This document shows positions 1-5,049 of a stretch of 5,049 bases of DNA, piece after piece (within the stretch, counting starts at the first letter, position 1; the number at the start of each line of letters is the position of its first letter). Location of the stretch: the NCBI GenBank assembly GCA_017431395.1, contig JAFRLD010000238.1, forward strand, positions 1 to 5,049, given 5' to 3'. The translations under genes were made by a program, and so were the position numbers. A model generated the notes under the pieces. It did no database searches. It saw nothing but the letters and a program-made list of their open reading frames with translations, and had not been told where the DNA came from. Source of the DNA: Bacillota bacterium. Its GTDB lineage: Bacteria; Bacillota; Clostridia; Peptostreptococcales; Anaerovoracaceae.

Positions 1-294
1 CGGATCACCACGGAAGAGGAATTTGACGAGTACATGAAGCACATGGTGCTCAAAGGGTTCGGCGGGACGGATTTTCGTCCGGTATTCGAGCACGTGGACG
101 AGTTGCTTCGCCAGCACGAGTTCGCGAACCTGAAGGGCCTGATCTATTTCACGGATGGATACGGGACTTTCCCGAACGATCCGCCGGCCTATGATGCGGC
201 ATTCATCTTTCTTGACCAGGGATATGAACTGCCGGAGGTGCCGGTATGGGCCATAAAAATGATATTGAAGGAAGATGAGATCCGAGAATTTTGA
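1..294 (+). CDS. VWA-like domain protein (DUF2201 type), C-terminal 97 residues
   Basis: The frame is open from base 1 to the TGA at 292-294, so this is the 3' end of a gene that begins upstream; the ATG at 34 is internal. The visible part looks like the end of a von Willebrand factor A-like fold. A GFGGTDF stretch (residues 19-25 of the fragment) places Thr23 where VWA domains have the second metal-site (MIDAS) position. The strand-loop IYFTDGYGTFP (48-58) supplies Asp52, the usual third position. A hydrophobic strand and the PVWAIKMIL segment (81-89) close the domain. This pattern matches the C-terminal VWA-like half of DUF2201 proteins, whose N-terminal half is a putative metallopeptidase domain; that half and the DxSxS motif lie outside the window. 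VWA proteins of this sort are usual partners of MoxR ATPases, and one is encoded two genes downstream. No enzyme activity can be claimed from the fragment. Confidence 0.8.
   Translation, partial: RITTEEEFDEYMKHMVLKGFGGTDFRPVFEHVDELLRQHEFANLKGLIYFTDGYGTFPNDPPAYDAAFIFLDQGYELPEVPVWAIKMILKEDEIREF
267..274 (+). promoter_or_regulatory. Ribosome binding site of the LRR gene, inside the upstream gene
   Basis: The purine run GAAGGAAG directly abuts the ATG at 275. Its AAGG core is only about 3 bases from the start codon, closer than the 5-9 bases usual in Gram-positive bacteria. It lies within the last codons of the VWA gene, so initiation probably depends on ribosomes already translating that gene (translational coupling). 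The start is supported because the protein then begins with a leader typical of LRR_5 proteins. Confidence 0.5.
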
Positions 295-2221
295 GATCGA
301 CAACGGAATACTGACCGGCTATACCGGAGAAGAGGCTTACCTTCAGATCCCGGAGGGAGTGCATACCATCGGGGAGCGCGCGTTCCACAACTGCCGGTCC
401 CTTCGGGAGGTGACGATCCCTGAAGGGGTGCGGACGATCGATCCGGAAGCCTTCCAGCTCTGCGCCAATCTCACGGAGATCCGTGGCGGCGAGGGCATTA
501 CCCGCATCGGTAGGGATGCATTCGCAGGGACTCCCTGGTACCGGAGATACGCAGGGAACGAGACCGGCTGGGCCCCGTCTGAGGGGGAATTCAAGATGGT
601 CGGACGTGTGCTCGTACGGGCGAAGCGGAATATCCGGCTTGCGGAGATCCCGGAGGGGACTCTCGCCATCGCGGCAGACGCTTTCACGGACTGTACACTG
701 ATGGAAGAGGTCCGGATCCCGTCCAGCGTCACCTATATCGGGTGGCGGGCGTTCTCTGAATGCATGGGACTCGTCCAGGTGAGGATCCCGGGGACGGTGA
801 AGCGGATCGGCTGGCATGCTTTCGAGAAGTGCAACCGCCTCAGCAGCGTCTGCCTGGAGGAAGGCATCGAGACCATGGAGAACGGAGTGTTTTCCAGCTG
901 CCGGTCTCTCCGGACCATGCGGATCCCGGCGAGCGTGAGGAGTTTTGGGGGATGGATGTTCTTCAGCTGCGTGAATCTGGAGGAGGTCTGGTTCGACGGC
1001 CCGGTGGAAGAGCTTCCTGAGCGGTGCTTCTCCAGCTGCCTCAAGCTGATGCATGTGCACCTGGCGGAGGGCCTTAAACGGATCGGGGTCGAGGCATTTT
1101 ATGAATGCACCGTGCTCCAGGAGGTGATCCTGCCGGAGGGACTTCTGGAGATCGGGCGGCTTGCCTTCGGCCGGGACAGGTATTTCGAAACCCTGGTCCT
1201 GCCGGGGAGCCTTCAGAAGCTGGACGAATCGGTGTTTCACGGGTGTGCGGGATTTGCTGAGCTCACGCTGCCGGGCTTCCTTAAAGAACTGCCGGAAAAC
1301 ACCTTTCACGGGTGTGCCGGCATTGAGGAGCTGACGATCTCGGAGGGCGTGCAAAGGCTGGGCCGCCATAGTTTCACCGGCTGCCGCAGGATCAGAGAAC
1401 TTAAGATGCCGGATTCCATGCGGGAGATCGATGACGGCTGTTTCGAAGGTTGCACGGGGCTGCTGAAAGTACAGCTCGATCCGGGGCTTAAACGGCTCGG
1501 CAGGGCAGCCTTTGCAAGATGCGTGAAGATCGAGGAGATGGAACTGCCGGAGAGCCTCACGGAGATCGGGGACCTTGCCTTCGACCACTGCATAGGGCTT
1601 GCGGACGCAGAGGAGAATATCATACAGAAGGGCGTGTTCTATGCGCACATCGGAGAGAGGAGCGAGCTTACCGTCCCGGCGGGCTGCCATAGGGTGGCCA
1701 GCGGGGCTTTCGCAGGGGGCCGGAGATACCAGAAGATTCTCCTGCCGGAGGAGACTAGCGAAGTGGGCAGCGGTGCTTTTCGCCGCTGTGAGAACCTGGA
1801 GGACGTCCGGATCCTGTCGCCCCGGGTGGACCGGATCGGAGAGGAACCCTTCGAAGGCTGCCGGCACCTGATCTGCCTTACCGCATGCGGGATCGGGCCG
1901 GAGTCCTTTGAAGAAGAGGCCGTGCGAACGGCTGCGGCACTGGGCTTCGGACGGGACTATGAACGTTACCCGCAGGAGATCGCCGCCCAGTATCGGTCTT
2001 ATATAGCCGGACGCGAAGAGAAGATCGTGAAAGCCGCCATCGACCGGCAGCTGACCGATTCGCTCAGATACTTCACAGATCAGAGGGCGATCGGATCGGA
2101 AGTCTTCCCGCGGATCCTGGAATACGCGCAGCAGAAACGGCGGATGGAGATCGTTGCGGTGCTCCTGGAATACCGCAAGGGGCTTGGAACAGCGGATGCG
2201 TTCAGTCAATACGCGCTGTAG
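275..2221 (+). CDS. Cytoplasmic BspA-type leucine-rich repeat protein (LRR_5), 648 aa
   Basis: The protein is built almost entirely of about 20 repeats of roughly 23 residues, from about residue 23 to 533. They follow the LRR_5/BspA pattern: L..v.IPegv..Ig..aF.gC..L. About 17 repeats keep the cysteine after the AF turn. Two irregular segments interrupt the array. One lies near 85-120 and starts with GTPWYRRY, a common break in this family; the other is near 443-470. Residues 557-634 form a different, probably helical tail ending in an EIVAVLLEYRKG motif, reminiscent of tails on other clostridial LRR proteins. The N-terminus (MRSENFEIDNGIL) has no signal peptide, and no membrane segment or cell-wall anchor is visible, so it should be cytoplasmic, unlike surface-exposed BspA. 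It overlaps the VWA gene by 20 bases and ends 15 bases before the ATPase gene, so the three are probably one transcript. The likely role is protein binding or scaffolding; no catalytic motif is seen. The family call is firm, the partner unknown. Confidence 0.93.
   Translation: MRSENFEIDNGILTGYTGEEAYLQIPEGVHTIGERAFHNCRSLREVTIPEGVRTIDPEAFQLCANLTEIRGGEGITRIGRDAFAGTPWYRRYAGNETGWAPSEGEFKMVGRVLVRAKRNIRLAEIPEGTLAIAADAFTDCTLMEEVRIPSSVTYIGWRAFSECMGLVQVRIPGTVKRIGWHAFEKCNRLSSVCLEEGIETMENGVFSSCRSLRTMRIPASVRSFGGWMFFSCVNLEEVWFDGPVEELPERCFSSCLKLMHVHLAEGLKRIGVEAFYECTVLQEVILPEGLLEIGRLAFGRDRYFETLVLPGSLQKLDESVFHGCAGFAELTLPGFLKELPENTFHGCAGIEELTISEGVQRLGRHSFTGCRRIRELKMPDSMREIDDGCFEGCTGLLKVQLDPGLKRLGRAAFARCVKIEEMELPESLTEIGDLAFDHCIGLADAEENIIQKGVFYAHIGERSELTVPAGCHRVASGAFAGGRRYQKILLPEETSEVGSGAFRRCENLEDVRILSPRVDRIGEEPFEGCRHLICLTACGIGPESFEEEAVRTAAALGFGRDYERYPQEIAAQYRSYIAGREEKIVKAAIDRQLTDSLRYFTDQRAIGSEVFPRILEYAQQKRRMEIVAVLLEYRKGLGTADAFSQYAL
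341..1873 (+). repeat. In-frame tandem array of about 20 LRR coding units (about 69 bp each)
   Basis: This is the DNA encoding the LRR array. The units are diverged at nucleotide level but keep a 69-base (23-codon) period, with recurring words around ATCCCGG-AGGG (IPEG) and the TTC..-TGC (F..C) positions. Spacing is disturbed by the irregular segments near 527-635 and 1601-1685. Confidence 0.85.
1232..1369 (+). repeat. Closest adjacent LRR unit pair (1232-1300 and 1301-1369)
   Basis: Two consecutive 23-codon units both encode FHGCAG followed by an E-L-T strand. The 14-base word TTTCACGGGTGTGC occurs at 1235-1248 and again at 1304-1317, exactly 69 bases apart. They appear to be the most similar neighbours in the array by eye, which suggests a fairly recent unit duplication or gene conversion. 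Confidence 0.6.
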
Positions 2222-2236
2222 AAACGGAGATAGGCC

Positions 2237-3802
2237 ATGAATATCAAACAGGCAAAGGAACAGATCAAAAACGCGATGACCGCATACTTTACCAGAGATG
2301 AGCTGGGAAACTATGCGATCCCCATCGAAAAACAGCGGCCGGTGCTGCTGATCGGACCGCCGGGCATCGGTAAGACGGCCATTATGGAGCAGGTGGCCGC
2401 GGAGCTGGGGGTAGGGCTGGTGTCTTACTCTATGACCCATCACACGCGGCAGTCGGCGCTTGGCCTGCCGTTCATCACCCATCAGGAATTCGAAGGGTAT
2501 GAATACCAGATGTCCGAGTACACGATGAGCGAGATCATAGGATCCATTTACGCGCTGATGCGGGAGACGGGCGTCCGGGAAGGGATCCTGTTTCTGGATG
2601 AGATCAACTGTGTCTCGGAAACGCTGGCGCCCTGCATGCTCCAGTTCCTGCAGTACAAGGTCTTCGGTCAGCACCGGATCCCGCCGGGCTGGATCGTCGT
2701 GACGGCCGGCAATCCGCCGGAATACAACAAGTCCGTCCGGGATTTTGACATCGTCACCTGGGACCGGCTGAAACGGATCGATGTGGAGGCGGACTACGAT
2801 GTGTGGAGGGAATATGCCTCCGCCCGAGGTGTCCACCCATCCATCCTGACCTATCTGGCGGCGAGAAAAAAGGACTTCTACAAGGTCGAAAGCACCGCCG
2901 CCGGCAAGCATTTCGTAACGGCCCGCGGATGGGAGGACCTGTCGGAGATGATCCGCCTCTATGAGAAGAACGATCTGACGGTGGATGAGCTTCTGATCGG
3001 CCAGTACATCCAGACGCCAAAGATCGCCAAGGACTTCGCGATCTATTATGACCTGTTCCGCAAGTACCGGAGCGACTATCAGATCGACCGGATCTTAGAC
3101 GGAACGGCAGGCTCTGACGTGCTCTTCAGGGCGCAGCGGGCGCAGATGGATGAGCGGATGAGTTTCCTCGGGCTGCTCTTCGACGCAGTCACATCAGAGC
3201 TGCGGCAGACCTGCGAAAGGGAGGATGTCCTGGACATCCTGACGCCCGTGCTCCGGGAAGTGAAGCAGGAAATGATGGGAGCATCTGACCGGGAGACAAA
3301 TGCTCCCGAGACATTAGAGGAGCATATCCGAAGGCTTGAGCAGGAGCTGGATAAGGGCCGCAGGGCATCGGCACTTTCCCCGAACCGGCAAAAGGCCATG
3401 CAGCGGGCGGGCCTCTGCCTGGAAGGCATGCGGGCGGAACTCCTGCGGAGGGGAATCTCCTCCGGGGAGGAAGGCTTCGGGCTCGTGCAGCAGGAGTTCG
3501 GCCAGCTTTTGGAGGAATTAAAGACTTCTGCCGCACGCGGCACAGAGGTGCTCTCCAATGCGTTTGACTTCTGCGAACAGGCCTTCGAGGCGGAGGACGC
3601 GCAGGAAAAAAGCGAGATCATAAAAAGCGGCGGTCAGGAGATCCTGGTCTTCGTGACGGAGCTCACGGTCAACTACTATACGGCAAGATTCATAGGACAC
3701 TATGGATGTGATAAATATTATATGCACAACAAGCAGCTGCAGTTTGCCCAGCGGCAGATGGAGATCGCAAGGCAGGTCGAAGACCTGACGTGGGATCTGT
3801 AA
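2237..3802 (+). CDS. MoxR-like AAA+ ATPase with helical C-terminal extension, 521 aa
   Basis: The AAA+ core fills about residues 1-280. Walker A is GPPGIGKT (40-47) and Walker B is ILFLDEIN (117-124) with Asp121 and Glu122. Sensor 1 is in VVTAGNPP (154-161, Asn159), arginine-finger candidates are in WDRLKRID (175-182, Arg177 or Arg180), and FVTARGWEDLS (226-236) looks like sensor 2 with Arg230. All catalytic elements appear intact, so it should hydrolyse ATP. This arrangement is typical of the MoxR branch (AAA_3/AAA_5), which usually acts as a hexameric motor with a VWA partner. Residues about 281-521 are an extra region, mostly charged and probably helical (for example 358-375 and 394-432). 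It ends in an aromatic-rich segment (478-521) that I cannot assign to a family; it may bind the other cluster products. The start is supported by GGAG at 2226-2229, 7 bases upstream. Two tandem in-frame stops, TAA then TAG, end it at 3800-3805. It follows the LRR gene by 15 bases. The client is unknown. Confidence 0.92.
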   Translation: MNIKQAKEQIKNAMTAYFTRDELGNYAIPIEKQRPVLLIGPPGIGKTAIMEQVAAELGVGLVSYSMTHHTRQSALGLPFITHQEFEGYEYQMSEYTMSEIIGSIYALMRETGVREGILFLDEINCVSETLAPCMLQFLQYKVFGQHRIPPGWIVVTAGNPPEYNKSVRDFDIVTWDRLKRIDVEADYDVWREYASARGVHPSILTYLAARKKDFYKVESTAAGKHFVTARGWEDLSEMIRLYEKNDLTVDELLIGQYIQTPKIAKDFAIYYDLFRKYRSDYQIDRILDGTAGSDVLFRAQRAQMDERMSFLGLLFDAVTSELRQTCEREDVLDILTPVLREVKQEMMGASDRETNAPETLEEHIRRLEQELDKGRRASALSPNRQKAMQRAGLCLEGMRAELLRRGISSGEEGFGLVQQEFGQLLEELKTSAARGTEVLSNAFDFCEQAFEAEDAQEKSEIIKSGGQEILVFVTELTVNYYTARFIGHYGCDKYYMHNKQLQFAQRQMEIARQVEDLTWDL

Positions 3803-3823
3803 TAGAGTCGTCACTTCGTATAA

Positions 3824-3831
3824 GAGGAGGG
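3824..3831 (+). promoter_or_regulatory. Strong Shine-Dalgarno sequence of the 180-aa gene
   Basis: GAGGAGGG sits 7 bases before the ATG at 3839, a near-ideal match and spacing. It lies in the longest intergenic gap of the window (3803-3838). I see no hairpin followed by a T run there, and no clear promoter, so the gene is probably read through from the ATPase gene. Confidence 0.8.
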
Positions 3832-3838
3832 AACACAC

Positions 3839-4381
3839 ATGAACAAATATGAGTCGGAACACAGAGAACTGGTGGCACAGGTGGCGCATTGCCTGCCTTT
3901 GATCGAAACGGAACGGGCGGCATTCATCAAAGCGGAGTACGGAAGGCTTGCCGCGATCATAGGTACGGGCTACTGGAACAAGGAGATCGAGGATTACGAG
4001 ATCTTTCACGGACGCAAAGGGGATGAGCTGGCGCTGATCGATGACCGCCCGCACGATCCGTACGCGATCACCGTGGAGGAAATGTACTGGATCACGCAGC
4101 AGTACAAGAAGATCGAGCGGTGCGGAACAGAGACCTACACTTTGTTCTTCAACATGATGCCGGAGGATAAAGAACGGTTCCGGCTGCTGTCGGACATGTG
4201 GCATAAGCTTTCCCACGGCGAACTGGTGAGCGAGGAGCAGATCCGGCAGCTGGATGAAGGCCACGACCGTTTCATCGACGGGAAGCTGACGAATCCGGTC
4301 AAGGTCGTGGGAAACATCGAATACGATCAGGCGCCGGATGGCGGACTGAACGGCGGCTTTAATTTCAACAACAGCTTCTGA
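3839..4381 (+). CDS. Conserved-context hypothetical protein, 180 aa, unknown family
   Basis: I do not recognise this family. It is a soluble, acidic protein with no signal peptide or membrane segment. Residues 1-45 look like a helical stretch (RELVAQVAHCLPLIETERAAF and on). A middle section, about 46-130, is rich in aromatic and acidic residues, with DPYAITVEEMYWITQQYKK (73-91) and a helix with MWHKLSHGE (120-128). The last 15 or so residues are a glycine- and asparagine-rich tail ending GGFNFNNSF (172-180), probably flexible. The start codon is fixed by a strong ribosome binding site and the frame is clean throughout. The gene lies 36 bases after the ATPase gene and 17 bases before the trigger-factor-like gene, so co-expression is likely. 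By position it may be an adaptor or accessory subunit of the ATPase module, but nothing in its sequence proves that. Confidence 0.85.
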   Translation: MNKYESEHRELVAQVAHCLPLIETERAAFIKAEYGRLAAIIGTGYWNKEIEDYEIFHGRKGDELALIDDRPHDPYAITVEEMYWITQQYKKIERCGTETYTLFFNMMPEDKERFRLLSDMWHKLSHGELVSEEQIRQLDEGHDRFIDGKLTNPVKVVGNIEYDQAPDGGLNGGFNFNNSF

Positions 4382-4383
4382 TC

Positions 4384-4391
4384 AAGGGAGG
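4384..4391 (+). promoter_or_regulatory. Shine-Dalgarno sequence of the trigger-factor-like gene
   Basis: AAGGGAGG lies 7 bases before the ATG at 4399 and directly after the TGA (4379-4381) of the preceding gene. It fixes the start of a coding frame that runs off the window end. Confidence 0.75.
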
Positions 4392-4398
4392 GCTGAAC

Positions 4399-5049
4399 AT
4401 GCAGATCACGAACAAAGAAACGAAAGACTATATTCTCCGTGTGGAGATCGCCGTCGATAAAGAAGAATTCGACAGGGCCAGGCATAAGGCCTACATGGAT
4501 CAGACGGACCGTTATCCGGTCATGGGCAAGGCTCCGGGACTGGCGCTTCTTTCGGACCTGGAGATGACTTACGGACCGGCGGTGCTCTTTGATGAGGCCC
4601 TGGGAAAGGTCATTCCGGAGGCTTTCAATCAGGCACTTACGGAGGGCGGATACCGGATCATGGGACGCCCGAAGGTAGACGATATGCAGTTCACACCGGA
4701 CGGAGGGGTGAAGTTCAGCGTCCAGGCAGACCTTTATCCGGATGTAACGCTGGGCCAGTACCGCGGCATCGCGGTGCCCTACCGCAGGAGCGAGCAGCAG
4801 CTGGAGTTCGAGCGGGCCGTGGTGCAGAAGGCCTGTGAGAACATGCAGGGAGAGATCCCGCCGCACATGATCGAGCAAAAGCTGGACGCCATCACCGCGC
4901 AGGAGAAGATCAATGTGAACAATGATGCGGTCTATCATTTGCTGGCGGATATGCTCGTTCTGGTGGATCAGGCATATAAGGCAGCCGGCGTAGTGCGGCC
5001 GATGGTGCAGGTGCGCCGGGAGGCCATGGACCTGATGCTCCAGACGGCA
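4399..5049 (+). CDS. Trigger-factor-like chaperone lacking the PPIase domain (3' end cut by window)
   Basis: The frame is open for 217 codons to the window edge. Residues 1 to about 128 resemble the trigger factor N-terminal domain: a start like L.VEI.VDKEEF, the GKAP turn (43-46), MTYG (56-59) then a helix VLFDEALGKVIPEAF, a GRPKVDD turn (89-95), a KFSVQADLYPDV strand (105-116) and LGQYRGIAVPY (118-128). A canonical protein (about 430 residues) would continue into a PPIase domain. Here residues 136-163 instead resemble the first part of the C-terminal chaperone domain (AVVQKACENMQGEIPPHMIE). Residues 165-193 resemble a later arm, and VQVRREAMDLMLQTA (203-217) resembles the last conserved helix, so the true stop is probably close beyond the window. 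The ribosome-docking signature GFRxGK reads YPVMGK (39-44), so ribosome binding is doubtful. It may be a dedicated holdase for the ATPase cluster rather than the housekeeping tig product, so no symbol is given. Confidence 0.75.
   Translation, partial: MQITNKETKDYILRVEIAVDKEEFDRARHKAYMDQTDRYPVMGKAPGLALLSDLEMTYGPAVLFDEALGKVIPEAFNQALTEGGYRIMGRPKVDDMQFTPDGGVKFSVQADLYPDVTLGQYRGIAVPYRRSEQQLEFERAVVQKACENMQGEIPPHMIEQKLDAITAQEKINVNNDAVYHLLADMLVLVDQAYKAAGVVRPMVQVRREAMDLMLQTA

Noticed and set aside
34..294. ATG at 34 as the start of an 86-residue gene
   Set aside because: The same frame is open back to base 1, no ribosome binding site precedes the ATG, and the domain is clearly the end of a larger VWA-like fold.
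203..2911. A 902-codon open frame on the minus strand covering the LRR gene and part of the ATPase gene
   Set aside because: Its codons are exact reverse complements of the sense codons, and the LRR and ATPase genes share one frame. It stays open only because the sense genes avoid TTA, CTA and TCA codons across this stretch, as expected for GC-rich coding. The translated product has no recognisable domain, whereas the sense frames carry clear LRR and AAA+ motifs.
3803..3838. Possible terminator or promoter in the largest intergenic gap
   Set aside because: Only 36 bases, with no stem-loop followed by a T run and no convincing -35/-10 pair; most of it is the ribosome binding region.
3518..4264. 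A 248-codon minus-strand open frame across the ATPase 3' end and the 180-aa gene
   Set aside because: It is also in codon-for-codon antiphase with the sense genes, has no domain, and opposes genes with good ribosome binding sites.
4327..4938. A 203-codon minus-strand open frame across the trigger-factor-like gene
   Set aside because: It is in antiphase with the sense frame, which carries recognisable trigger factor features and a strong ribosome binding site.
4399..5049. Calling this gene the housekeeping trigger factor (tig)
   Set aside because: No PPIase domain is visible, the GFRxGK docking motif is altered, and the context is not the usual tig-clpP-clpX neighbourhood.

Overview
The window reads as one tightly packed, one-direction gene cluster on the + strand of a fairly GC-rich bacterium. 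Short intergenic gaps, strong purine-rich Shine-Dalgarno sequences, a BspA-type leucine-rich repeat protein and a DUF2201-type VWA protein next to a MoxR-like ATPase all suggest a member of the Bacillota, class Clostridia (Lachnospiraceae or a relative). That placement is an inference from gene style; no taxonomic marker gene is present.

Layout: (1) bases 1-294, the 3' end of a VWA-like (DUF2201-type) protein; (2) 275-2221, a 648-residue leucine-rich repeat protein without a signal peptide, overlapping gene 1 by 20 bases; (3) 2237-3802, a 521-residue MoxR-like AAA+ ATPase with intact Walker A, Walker B, sensor 1 and sensor 2 motifs and a helical C-terminal extension of about 240 residues; (4) 3839-4381, a 180-residue protein of unknown family; (5) 4399 to the window end, a small trigger-factor-like protein. 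It seems to join the trigger factor N-terminal domain directly to a shortened C-terminal chaperone domain, with no PPIase domain and with the ribosome-binding signature altered. Both window edges cut genes. There is no stretch above 40 bases without a gene, and I see no RNA gene, mobile element, CRISPR array or terminator.

How the genes may work together: MoxR ATPases paired with VWA proteins are known as chaperone or remodelling machines (RavA-ViaA, CbbQ-CbbO and NorQ-NorD are the characterised types). Here the pair is split by an apparently cytoplasmic LRR protein, a natural protein-binding scaffold, and followed by an unknown protein and a reduced trigger-factor-like chaperone. The inference is a multi-component cytoplasmic protein-remodelling system in which the ATPase and VWA protein supply the motor and adaptor, the LRR protein recognises partners, and the trigger-factor-like protein holds unfolded client. 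Only the domain identities are supported directly; the joint function is a hypothesis.
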